This document shows, in pieces, positions 1 through 5,105 of a stretch of 7,463 bases of DNA. The notes beneath the pieces were generated by a model. That model was given only the letters and a program-made list of their open reading frames with translations, had not been told where the DNA came from and did not search any database. The translations under genes were made by a program, and so were the position numbers. The stretch comes from Flavobacterium sp. (GTDB lineage Bacteria > Bacteroidota > Bacteroidia > Flavobacteriales > Flavobacteriaceae), in NCBI GenBank assembly GCA_023253295.1, contig JALRGZ010000305.1, forward strand, positions 1 to 7,463, read 5' to 3'. Within the stretch, counting starts at the first letter, position 1; each line of letters begins with the position of its first letter.

Positions 1-384
1 ATTGGCAGCAGCTACAACTAAATCGGTTTGACGTACCAAAAAAGCTGGGATTTGTAAAATATCTACATATTGTGCAGCTTTGTCAGCATCTTCATTGGTG
101 TGGATGTCTGTTACAGTTGGTACATGAAATGTTTCAGATACTTTTCTAAGAATTTTTAAAGCTTTTTCATCTCCAATTCCCGAGAAACTATCAATTCTAG
201 AGCGATTGGCTTTTTTGAATGAACCTTTAAATACATAAGGAATTTGTAGTTTGTCAGTAATACTAACAAGTGTATCGGCAATGCGCAATGCCATTTCTTC
301 TCCTTCGATGGCGCATGGACCTGCAAGTAAAAAGAAATTGCCACTTTCAGTGTGCTTAATTTGAGGAATATTTAGTATGTCCAT
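1..384 (-). CDS. kdsA: 3-deoxy-8-phosphooctulonate (Kdo-8-P) synthase, N-terminal part
   Basis: This cytoplasmic enzyme condenses phosphoenolpyruvate with arabinose-5-phosphate to give Kdo-8-phosphate, the precursor of the Kdo sugar in lipopolysaccharide. The frame opens with ATG at 384 and runs without a stop to base 1, giving 128 of roughly 270 residues; the C-terminal half lies outside the window. Family motifs seen are AGPCAIEG (residues 21-28), FKGSF and KANRS (52-62, substrate loop), TDIH (92-95) and QIPAFLVRQTDLV (111-123). Cys24 sits where the E. coli enzyme has Asn26, which in this family marks the metal-dependent class. The start is chosen because a TAnnTTTG -7 box lies 19 bases upstream and the preserved N-terminus has normal length. 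A lipoprotein gene lies 104 bases upstream on the same strand. Identification is secure; only the metal class is inferred. Confidence 0.95.
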   Translation of the reverse strand, partial: MDILNIPQIKHTESGNFFLLAGPCAIEGEEMALRIADTLVSITDKLQIPYVFKGSFKKANRSRIDSFSGIGDEKALKILRKVSETFHVPTVTDIHTNEDADKAAQYVDILQIPAFLVRQTDLVVAAAN

Positions 385-403
385 AGGTAATTTTTTGAAG
401 TTG

Positions 404-411
404 CAAAGTTA
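404..411 (-). promoter_or_regulatory. kdsA -7 promoter box
   Basis: Read on the minus strand the sequence is TAACTTTG, an exact match to the Bacteroidota -7 consensus TAnnTTTG, 19 bases before the kdsA ATG. No TTG was found at the expected -33 spacing, so promoter strength is uncertain. It implies that kdsA can be transcribed independently of the lipoprotein gene upstream. Confidence 0.55.
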
Positions 412-456
412 GTTATGATTTGCGACTTAGCGTTTTAATTTCGGATTTTTTTAGCG

Positions 457-484
457 CAAAAAATGGAACCAACGTCATTTTTTG
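457..484. other. Hairpin between the lipoprotein gene and kdsA
   Basis: CAAAAAATG (457-465) and CATTTTTTG (476-484) are perfect inverted repeats around a 10-base loop, starting 4 bases after the lipoprotein stop codon. It could form the 3' end of the lipoprotein mRNA. It lacks a GC-rich stem and a T-tract after it on the minus strand, so it is not a convincing intrinsic terminator, and read-through into kdsA is possible. Confidence 0.3.
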
Positions 485-488
485 AGCG

Positions 489-1010
489 TTATTTTTTAAT
501 TGTGAGCCCCAAAGGACACATTAAAAATCCTTTTTCATAAATGTTAAGGTAAAGCGTAATTGGCTTTTTTTGACCTTCCCATCGAATTTCGTATACATTT
601 AAAAATCCAGCACCCATAGTTGTTCTTTTTGATGGAAAAGGACAGCAGCTTTCTAATTTGTTGTAAGTGATTTTTTCTCCTTTTGGTCCTGCCAAAGCAT
701 TTAAAAATCGTTCTTCGTTTAGTTTTTCGTTAGTGGTAGTGTAGTAAAAAATATTGATTGGGTAGTCTTTGTTGTAACCGTATTTTCTGTCTTTGCTATA
801 TTCGGTTATGATAAAAGTATTGTCCTTAGATAGTTTGGGAATAGGAGCATTATCGTTTACATTTTTCAATGTTGATTTGGTACTAATGCAGGAACTGCTT
901 AAAAACATCAAAATTATTGCGACGATTATTTTTTTAGCTATTATAAAGGAAAATAACGACTTATTTCTTTGTGTTTGCTTAAGCAGGTTACTTATTAATT
1001 GTGATTTCAT
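489..1010 (-). CDS. Small lipoprotein of unknown function, upstream of kdsA
   Basis: The 173-residue product begins with an unusually long polar segment (1-27), then a hydrophobic stretch (28-37) and a lipobox L-S-S-S-C with Cys41 as the lipidation site. The following residues (ISTKST) lack the acidic Bacteroidota surface-export signal, so a periplasm-facing lipoprotein is likely. The mature part is about 133 residues, with no repeats or membrane segments. It has a recognisable block LNALAGPKGEKI (103-114), SCCPFPSKR with a Cys122-Cys123 pair (121-129), MGAGF, YEIRWEG and LYLNIYEKG (153-161). ATG at 1010 is the only start that keeps the signal sequence. I do not know a biochemical function. 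I recall relatives in Flavobacterium databases labelled as a Kdo-8-P aldolase, which I believe is a name copied from the neighbouring kdsA, because nothing here resembles a TIM-barrel aldolase. Reality of the gene is well supported; role unknown. Confidence 0.85.
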   Translation of the reverse strand: MKSQLISNLLKQTQRNKSLFSFIIAKKIIVAIILMFLSSSCISTKSTLKNVNDNAPIPKLSKDNTFIITEYSKDRKYGYNKDYPINIFYYTTTNEKLNEERFLNALAGPKGEKITYNKLESCCPFPSKRTTMGAGFLNVYEIRWEGQKKPITLYLNIYEKGFLMCPLGLTIKK

Positions 1011-1047
1011 AAAATTAATTTAGAAATAATAGTTTTTAATAGTTGTA

Positions 1048-1055
1048 CAAAGATA
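1048..1055 (-). promoter_or_regulatory. -7 promoter box of the lipoprotein gene
   Basis: On the minus strand this reads TATCTTTG, matching TAnnTTTG, 37 bases before the lipoprotein ATG. A TTAG at 1077-1080 lies 21 bases upstream and may act as a weak -33 element. Between them is a perfect short palindrome AACTT-CA-AAGTT (1061-1072), placed like an operator, though it could be chance in AT-rich DNA. Confidence 0.45.
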
Positions 1056-1106
1056 TTGAGAACTTCAAAGTTTAAACTAATTTTTCTCTTTTTTTTAAAA
1101 AGCAAT

Positions 1107-1122
1107 AAGCCTTTTTAGGCTT
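1107..1122. other. Short terminator-like hairpin in the divergent promoter region
   Basis: AAGCCT (1107-1112), loop TTTT, AGGCTT (1117-1122) form a perfect 6-bp stem, followed by T bases on the plus strand and, on the minus strand, by a T-rich run after a short gap. It lies upstream of both predicted start sites, so it would end neither local transcript. It may be an insulator or a protein-binding dyad abutting the Crp/Fnr-like site. Confidence 0.35.
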
Positions 1123-1123
1123 T

Positions 1124-1139
1124 TGTAACATTTCTCACA
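1124..1139 (+). promoter_or_regulatory. Crp/Fnr-like activator site
   Basis: TGTAA-N6-TCACA is a 16-bp dyad with four of five arm positions paired, the architecture of Crp/Fnr-family operators (E. coli Crp: TGTGA-N6-TCACA). Its centre (1131.5) lies about 41 bases before the start site predicted from the -7 box at 1161-1168, the classic class II activator position. The promoter has no -33 element, which fits dependence on an activator. The regulator itself is not in the window. Confidence 0.5.
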
Positions 1140-1160
1140 TAGCATTGTAAACATAGTTCT

Positions 1161-1168
1161 TAAATTTG
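1161..1168 (+). promoter_or_regulatory. -7 promoter box of the YeeE/YedE pair
   Basis: TAAATTTG matches TAnnTTTG exactly and ends 18 bases before the ATG at 1187. No TTG occurs at the -33 distance; the Crp/Fnr-like dyad occupies the region just upstream instead. The leader is short and A-rich with no Shine-Dalgarno sequence, as is usual in this phylum. Confidence 0.55.
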
Positions 1169-1186
1169 CATTAAAAATAAAAATAT

Positions 1187-1744
1187 ATGGAATTAATTTA
1201 TCATACCTGGTCGTGGTATATTTCAGGTTTAATAATTGGTTTAGTGATGCTAAGCCTTATTTATTTTGGAAAGACTTTCGGAATGTCTTCTAATTTGAGA
1301 ACCTTATGTAGTCTAGCGGGAGCTGGAAAAAAAGTATCATTTTTTAATTGGGATTGGAAATCTCAACGATGGAATCTTGCGGTAGTAGCAGGTGCTATGT
1401 TAGGAGGTTTTGTAGCAACTCATTATTTGAGTGATGCTTCAAATGTTTCCATAAACCCAAAAACAATCGAGCAACTTCAAGCAATGAATATTGATGCTCC
1501 TCAAGGTAAATTAATGCCTGATGCGATGTTTTCGAATGATATATTTCAATCTCCTAAAGGAATGTTGATTTTGATAATCGGAGGATTGTTAATTGGTTTT
1601 GGATCTCGTTATGCAGGAGGCTGTACTTCGGGACATGCTATTTCAGGGTTGAGTAATCTGCAACTTCCATCTTTAAAAGCTGTAATTGGCTTTTTTATTG
1701 GGGGGTTAATTATGTCTCATTTTATTTTACCATTAATTGCTTAA
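1187..1744 (+). CDS. YeeE/YedE (TsuA-like) transporter, first half
   Basis: Integral membrane protein of 185 residues belonging to the YeeE/YedE family, whose characterised members (TsuA) import thiosulfate. Hydrophobic segments are seen at about 11-27, 64-81, 126-143 and 163-184. The signature GFGSRYAGGCTSGHAISG (137-154) carries Cys146 and His150; such cysteines form the thiosulfate path in TsuA. A further Cys41 follows FGMSSNLR. Full-length TsuA is over 300 residues and has two homologous halves. Here the halves are encoded as two genes separated by 3 bases, a common arrangement in Bacteroidota, so both are probably needed for one transporter. Substrate assignment to thiosulfate or a related sulfane-sulfur compound is inferred from the family, since no sulfur-metabolism gene lies in the window. 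A Crp/Fnr-like site precedes the gene. Confidence 0.9.
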   Translation: MELIYHTWSWYISGLIIGLVMLSLIYFGKTFGMSSNLRTLCSLAGAGKKVSFFNWDWKSQRWNLAVVAGAMLGGFVATHYLSDASNVSINPKTIEQLQAMNIDAPQGKLMPDAMFSNDIFQSPKGMLILIIGGLLIGFGSRYAGGCTSGHAISGLSNLQLPSLKAVIGFFIGGLIMSHFILPLIA

Positions 1745-1747
1745 GTT

Positions 1748-2161
1748 ATGAAATTAATAAAGTTTATTTTAGTTGGATTTATTTTCGGAATTGTATTGAC
1801 TAAGTCTGAGGCAGTTTCTTGGTACCGTATCTATGAAATGTTTCAATTCCAGTCTTTCCATATGTATGGAATCATTATGGTTGCTGTAATGACAGGAGTT
1901 ATAGGTATTCAGTTAATTAAAAAGTTTAATGTTAAAGATTATTCAGGAGAGCCAATTTGTATTGATGACAAAGAGCCATCTACTATGCGTTACCTTTTAG
2001 GAGGATTGATTTTTGGATTAGGTTGGGCTTTAGTGGGATCCTGTCCAGGTCCCATATTCATACTAATTGGAGCAGGCTTTACAACTGTAATTTTAGTTTT
2101 ATTAGGAGCCTTAATAGGGACTTTCCTTTATGGGGTTTTAAAGGATAAATTACCTCATTAA
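1748..2161 (+). CDS. YeeE/YedE (DUF6691-type) transporter, second half
   Basis: Integral membrane protein of 137 residues that pairs with the preceding gene. Hydrophobic segments are seen at about 3-18, 37-57, 82-97 and 105-131. The diagnostic motif is GGLIFGLGWALVGSCPGP (85-102), with Cys99 in the GSCPGP turn equivalent to the CTSGH cysteine of the first half. A hydrophilic loop (58-80) contains another cysteine, Cys71. The ATG lies 3 bases after the upstream stop, so the genes are co-transcribed and probably translationally coupled. A strong hairpin terminator follows 16 bases after the stop. By family knowledge it forms the other half of a sulfur-compound (thiosulfate-like) uptake protein in the inner membrane. 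The split form has, to my knowledge, not been characterised as thoroughly as the fused TsuA, so the substrate is an inference. Confidence 0.9.
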   Translation: MKLIKFILVGFIFGIVLTKSEAVSWYRIYEMFQFQSFHMYGIIMVAVMTGVIGIQLIKKFNVKDYSGEPICIDDKEPSTMRYLLGGLIFGLGWALVGSCPGPIFILIGAGFTTVILVLLGALIGTFLYGVLKDKLPH

Positions 2162-2177
2162 TCTATTTTAGAGCATA

Positions 2178-2210
2178 AAAAAAACATCCGCTATTAGCGG
2201 ATGTTTTTTT
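2178..2210. terminator. Bidirectional intrinsic terminator between convergent genes
   Basis: ACATCCGCT (2184-2192), loop ATT, AGCGGATGT (2196-2204) form a perfect 9-bp GC-containing stem, flanked by an A-tract on the left and a T-tract on the right that extend the pairing to 15 bp. It gives a hairpin plus U-run on either strand and so serves both the transporter pair (+) and clpS (-). Confidence 0.92.
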
Positions 2211-2226
2211 ATAAGTAAAATTTCAA

Positions 2227-2502
2227 TTAAATGATTTCGGCACTTAAACCAGCTTCTAAAAGCTGTGTACATTGTGGTTTTAGTTTATCTAAAGCCCCTG
2301 TTTTAACAGTACATTTTCCGTTATAATGAACAATTAAAGAACATTGTTCCGCTTGTTCAGGAGTATGTTCACAAACACGCATTAAGGTTTCAATTACGTG
2401 ATCAAAAGTATTAACATCGTCATTATAAAGAATGATTTCGTTGTTTTTAGTCGTGATTTCTTGTACGCTAACTCTTTCTCTAACTTTTTCTATTGTACTC
2501 AT
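2227..2502 (-). CDS. clpS: ATP-dependent Clp protease adaptor ClpS
   Basis: Cytoplasmic adaptor that binds proteins with N-degron residues (Leu, Phe, Tyr, Trp) and delivers them to the ClpAP or ClpCP protease. The 91-residue length is normal. After a flexible N-terminal tail (1-20) come LYNDDVNTFDHVIETL (25-40) and QAEQCSLIVHYNGKCTVKTG (50-69). Asn27, Asp28 and His59 match the E. coli residues Asn34, Asp35 and His66 that hold the N-terminal amino group. Phe33 replaces the E. coli gatekeeper Met40 of the side-chain pocket. The gene starts 44 bases after the prmA stop, on the same strand and with no -7 box between, so the two probably form one transcript ending at the shared terminator downstream. 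Assignment is secure; the effect of Phe33 is unknown. Confidence 0.96.
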   Translation of the reverse strand: MSTIEKVRERVSVQEITTKNNEIILYNDDVNTFDHVIETLMRVCEHTPEQAEQCSLIVHYNGKCTVKTGALDKLKPQCTQLLEAGLSAEII

Positions 2503-2546
2503 TGTAATCTTTGTTGTGCTTTAATTGTTTGATAATTAACAGAGTA

Positions 2547-3407
2547 CTAATTTACATATTTTAATGAAACCCAATTATTTCTTTCGAATTTTTTAACATA
2601 AGTCAAACCTTTTTCTGTGCAGGAAGCATCAATTGCAGGAATGTCTTCGTTATAGAATCCACTTAGTAATAAGGTTCCTTTTGGGTTCAAACAATCAACG
2701 TAAGTTTGCATATCATTCAATAAAATATTTCTATTAATGTTTGCAATGATTAAATCGTATTTTTTTCCATCTAATAAAGAAGCATCTCCTTCGAAAACAC
2801 TTATGTTAGAACAATTATTGCGTTCAGCATTTTCAATAGAATTTAAATAACACCAGTTGTCAATATCTATGGCATCAATAGGTTTAGCGCCTTTCATTTC
2901 TGCAAGAATAGCAAGAATAGCTGTTCCACAACCCATATCTAAGGTTTTCATTCCTGCAACATCCATTTCTAATAAATGTTGAATCATCATGTGTGTGGTT
3001 TCATGGTGTCCCGTTCCAAAACTCATTTTTGGTTCAATCAGAATGTCAAATTCAGCATCTGTTTTAGGATGAAAAGGTGCTCTTACGTGACATCTTCCGT
3101 CTACATCAATAGGTTCAAAATTTTTCTCCCATTCTTCATTCCAGTTTACCTGTTCAATTTCTTCATAAGTATAATCGATTTCAAATTGCTCCGAATGAAG
3201 AATGTTAACATTATCAAGAATCATTTCGTCCCATAAATCTTTTTGAACAAAAGCTGAAATTCCCGTTTCGGTTTCCGTAAAACTTTCAAATGCCAGTTCG
3301 CCTAGTTCGGCAACTAAAATTTCTGAGGCTATTTGTTTCGCTTCTTCGTTATTTTCAATATCTTTTGGTTCAATACTAAAGTGGTAAGCGATATAAATAT
3401 TTGACAT
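2547..3407 (-). CDS. prmA: Ribosomal protein L11 methyltransferase
   Basis: S-adenosylmethionine-dependent enzyme that methylates ribosomal protein L11 in the cytoplasm. The 286-residue length is normal. Residues 1-85 form the variable N-terminal substrate-recognition domain. The linker contains NWNEEWEKNFEPI (88-100), followed by PKMSFGTGHHETT (126-138), the motif typical of PrmA. The Rossmann-type methyltransferase core shows motif I LDMGCGTAILA (156-166), the acidic end of strand 2 DIDNW (181-185) and motif IV ANINRNILL (222-230). It has its own TAnnTTTG box 19 bases upstream and follows the tpiA terminator, so it heads a prmA-clpS unit. L11 methylation is dispensable in E. coli; its importance here cannot be read from the sequence. 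Nothing in the coding sequence looks truncated or unusual. Confidence 0.95.
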   Translation of the reverse strand: MSNIYIAYHFSIEPKDIENNEEAKQIASEILVAELGELAFESFTETETGISAFVQKDLWDEMILDNVNILHSEQFEIDYTYEEIEQVNWNEEWEKNFEPIDVDGRCHVRAPFHPKTDAEFDILIEPKMSFGTGHHETTHMMIQHLLEMDVAGMKTLDMGCGTAILAILAEMKGAKPIDAIDIDNWCYLNSIENAERNNCSNISVFEGDASLLDGKKYDLIIANINRNILLNDMQTYVDCLNPKGTLLLSGFYNEDIPAIDASCTEKGLTYVKKFERNNWVSLKYVN

Positions 3408-3426
3408 ATAAATTTAATTTTTTTTG

Positions 3427-3434
3427 CAAAGGTA
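3427..3434 (-). promoter_or_regulatory. prmA-clpS -7 promoter box
   Basis: On the minus strand this reads TACCTTTG, matching TAnnTTTG, 19 bases before the prmA ATG and just downstream of the tpiA terminator. No clear -33 TTG was found. Confidence 0.5.
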
Positions 3435-3464
3435 GCGTTTCTCTTTTTATGAAAATTCGAAAAA

Positions 3465-3497
3465 TAAAAAAAGCGATAAAATGAATTACCGCTTTTT
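3465..3497 (-). terminator. Intrinsic terminator after tpiA
   Basis: Right arm CGCTTTTT (3490-3497) pairs with AAAAAGCG (3468-3475), then after one A/C mismatch TAA (3477-3479) pairs with TTA (3486-3488) around a 6-base loop. On the minus strand the hairpin is followed by a T-rich tail, 21 bases after the tpiA stop. It separates tlpA-tpiA from prmA-clpS. Confidence 0.75.
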
Positions 3498-3518
3498 ATA
3501 AGTATGTAAAATTGACGT

Positions 3519-4271
3519 TTAGATAGCTGTTACAATAGCTACAAAATCATCAGCTTTCAAAGCCGCTCCACCAATAAGACCACCGTCTACGTCTGGTTTA
3601 GAGAAGATTTCTTTAGCATTTTCAGGTTTTACTGAACCTCCGTAAAGAATAGTCGCATTTTCAGCAATTTCTTTTCCGTAAGCTTTAAGGATCGTTTCTC
3701 TGATGAATTCGTGCATTTCTTGTGCTTGTTCAGGAGAAGCAGTTTCACCTGTTCCAATAGCCCAAACAGGTTCGTATGCTAAAACAACTTTATTCCAAGA
3801 TTTAGCATCAATTTGGAATAAACCATCTTTCAATTGGTTTTCAACCACGTTGAAGTGTTGGTTAGATTGACGGTCTTTTAATTCTTCACCAAAGCAAAAA
3901 ATAACTGTCATATCGTGTTTTAAAGCTGTATTTACTTTTTCAGCAATTAAAGCATCGCTTTCGTGGAAAATAGCTCTACGCTCAGAATGTCCAAGAATTA
4001 CAGTGTTTACGCCAACAGAAGTTAACATATCAGCAGAAATTTCTCCTGTGAAAGCACCACTTTCAGTTTGGTGAACGTTTTGTGCTGAAACGCTAATGTT
4101 AGTCCCTTTTAATTGATTTACCGCTGCAGCCAAGTTTACAAATGTTGGTGCAACGATTACTTGTGCTGTAGTGTTTGCAGGTACCTTAGCGATTAATTCA
4201 CTTAATAATTCACTAGTTTGTGCTGCATTTTTGTGCATCTTCCAGTTTCCAGCTACAATTTTTTTTCTCAT
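3519..4271 (-). CDS. tpiA: Triosephosphate isomerase
   Basis: Cytoplasmic glycolytic and gluconeogenic enzyme that interconverts dihydroxyacetone phosphate and glyceraldehyde-3-phosphate. The 250-residue TIM barrel is full length. The catalytic set is complete: Asn9 and Lys11 in GNWKMHKN (8-15), His95 in GHSERR (94-99) and Glu167 in AYEPVWAIGTG (165-175). The flexible loop 6 is WAIGTG (170-175), and the phosphate-binding turns YGGSV (210-214) and GGLIGGAAL (230-238) are intact. Cys126, conserved in the family, is present. The start directly yields the MRKKIVAGNWKM N-terminus. The gene lies 40 bases after the tlpA stop without a recognisable -7 box between them, so it is probably read from the tlpA promoter, and an intrinsic terminator follows it. 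There is no sign of an unusual feature. Confidence 0.98.
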   Translation of the reverse strand: MRKKIVAGNWKMHKNAAQTSELLSELIAKVPANTTAQVIVAPTFVNLAAAVNQLKGTNISVSAQNVHQTESGAFTGEISADMLTSVGVNTVILGHSERRAIFHESDALIAEKVNTALKHDMTVIFCFGEELKDRQSNQHFNVVENQLKDGLFQIDAKSWNKVVLAYEPVWAIGTGETASPEQAQEMHEFIRETILKAYGKEIAENATILYGGSVKPENAKEIFSKPDVDGGLIGGAALKADDFVAIVTAI

Positions 4272-4311
4272 TTTTAGTCGTGTTATAATTGAATTTTGTT
4301 TTTATGTATAA

Positions 4312-4833
4312 TTAAATAGTATTTTGTTCTAATTGACTCAAAGTTGAATCGATTTTATCAAAATCGGTTTCTACGGCGCGATATAAAACAATTTTCCCTG
4401 TTTTATCTACAATGATGCATCTTGGAATCCAATCTAAATCTAGTGCTTTTCCAATAATACCTTTCATTTGATCTTTGGCCATAAAATGTTCTCCCTTTAA
4501 TTGGTGTTTGTCTATTGCTCTTTTCCATTTTTCTGCAGAATCATCCATCGAAATATAGATATAAGAGGTTTCCGGATGTGCAACTTGCAATTCCTTCATT
4601 TTTGGCATTGCTTTTAGACAATCACCACACCAGGAAGCCCACATTTCTATAACAATGTTTTTTCCTTTATGTTGGGATAAAATCTTTTTGAAAGCAATTT
4701 CTTTTTCACTCGTATTTAAAACCGTTTCTGCTAAGGCTTCTTTAGGAAATGTTGTTTTTTGAGCATTCGATTTCGAACAAGATAGTGTTACAAAAACGAG
4801 TAATAATGCAATAGTGTTTTTTATTTTTTTCAT
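4312..4833 (-). CDS. TlpA-like thioredoxin-fold lipoprotein
   Basis: Predicted extracytoplasmic thiol-disulfide oxidoreductase of 173 residues. The N-terminus MKKIKNTIALLLVFVTLSC is a lipoprotein signal peptide with lipidation at Cys19. The next residues (SKSNAQ) lack an acidic surface-export signal, so the protein is probably periplasmic. The thioredoxin core starts near residue 57 with IVIEMWASWCGDC (60-72), giving an active site Cys69-Gly-Asp-Cys72, followed by the TlpA-type AMPKMKEL helix. IPR at 136-138 supplies the conserved cis-proline (Pro137). Members of this family reduce or transfer disulfides for cytochrome maturation or for other periplasmic proteins; the specific partner is unknown. 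The -7 box lies only 5 bases before the ATG, suggesting a leaderless or nearly leaderless mRNA. tpiA follows 40 bases downstream, and a DoxX-thioredoxin fusion gene lies upstream. Confidence 0.9.
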   Translation of the reverse strand: MKKIKNTIALLLVFVTLSCSKSNAQKTTFPKEALAETVLNTSEKEIAFKKILSQHKGKNIVIEMWASWCGDCLKAMPKMKELQVAHPETSYIYISMDDSAEKWKRAIDKHQLKGEHFMAKDQMKGIIGKALDLDWIPRCIIVDKTGKIVLYRAVETDFDKIDSTLSQLEQNTI

Positions 4834-4838
4834 TGTTC

Positions 4839-4846
4839 CAAAGTTA
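4839..4846 (-). promoter_or_regulatory. tlpA-tpiA -7 promoter box
   Basis: On the minus strand this reads TAACTTTG, an exact TAnnTTTG match, ending 5 bases before the tlpA ATG. If used, transcription would begin at or very near the A of the start codon. No TTG was found at the -33 distance. No other in-frame ATG exists before residue 64, so the annotated start stands. Confidence 0.5.
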
Positions 4847-5000
4847 AAATAAACAATTTGATTGCGGTTTCCTGAAAATTATTTTTTGAATTTTATAAAA
4901 TAAAATAACAAAAATAAGCTTAGGAGTTATAAAAATATAAAAGAAAACGTAATAGTTAATCCGGTTTTTTCAGATAAGAATTCTTAAATGCTTTAAACTT

Positions 5001-5045
5001 TTCTAAAAATCAGTCTAAAATGGATTCTTCTAAACCGCTTTAGAA
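5001..5045. repeat. TTCTAAA motif cluster and palindrome in the tlpA upstream region
   Basis: The 272-base gap between tlpA and the DoxX gene (4834-5105) holds no recognisable gene. TTCTAAA occurs at 5001-5007 and 5028-5034, a TCTAAA at 5014-5019, and the inverted copy TTTAGAA at 5039-5045. The last two full copies form a perfect palindrome TTCTAAA-CCGC-TTTAGAA. The spacing of about 13-14 bases resembles a protein-binding array, but low complexity could produce some of it. Confidence 0.4.
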
Positions 5046-5058
5046 TATTTTTAGGATT

Positions 5059-5099
5059 AAAAAAAGCTCATAAATGTCAGATTTAACATTTATGAGCTT
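5059..5099 (-). terminator. Intrinsic terminator after the DoxX gene
   Basis: AAGCTCATAAATGT (5064-5077) and ACATTTATGAGCTT (5086-5099) form a perfect 14-bp stem with an 8-base loop. On the minus strand it begins 6 bases after the DoxX-gene stop and ends in a run of T. A short T-run on the other side could let it work in both directions. Confidence 0.9.
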
Positions 5100-5105
5100 A
5101 CTTTT

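Noticed and set aside
156..344. 62-codon minus-strand frame inside kdsA
   Set aside because: It is out of frame with the KdsA reading, which runs unbroken from 384 to 1 with all family motifs. The short frame has no recognisable protein character.
457..484. Hairpin as a true intrinsic terminator of the lipoprotein gene
   Set aside because: The stem is nearly all A-T and no T-run follows it on the minus strand, so it was listed only as a hairpin.
793..1023. 76-codon plus-strand frame antisense to the lipoprotein gene
   Set aside because: It is the reverse reading of the signal-peptide and N-terminal region; its hydrophobic look comes from the complementary AT-rich sequence. No promoter box precedes it.
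2976..3236. 86-codon plus-strand frame inside prmA
   Set aside because: It is antisense to well-conserved PrmA motifs and shows no domain, no promoter and improbable composition.
2227..4833. A novel defence or mobile system
   Set aside because: All genes here are intact housekeeping families (ClpS, PrmA, TpiA, TlpA) with clean terminators. No integrase, transposase, terminal repeats or composition shift was seen.
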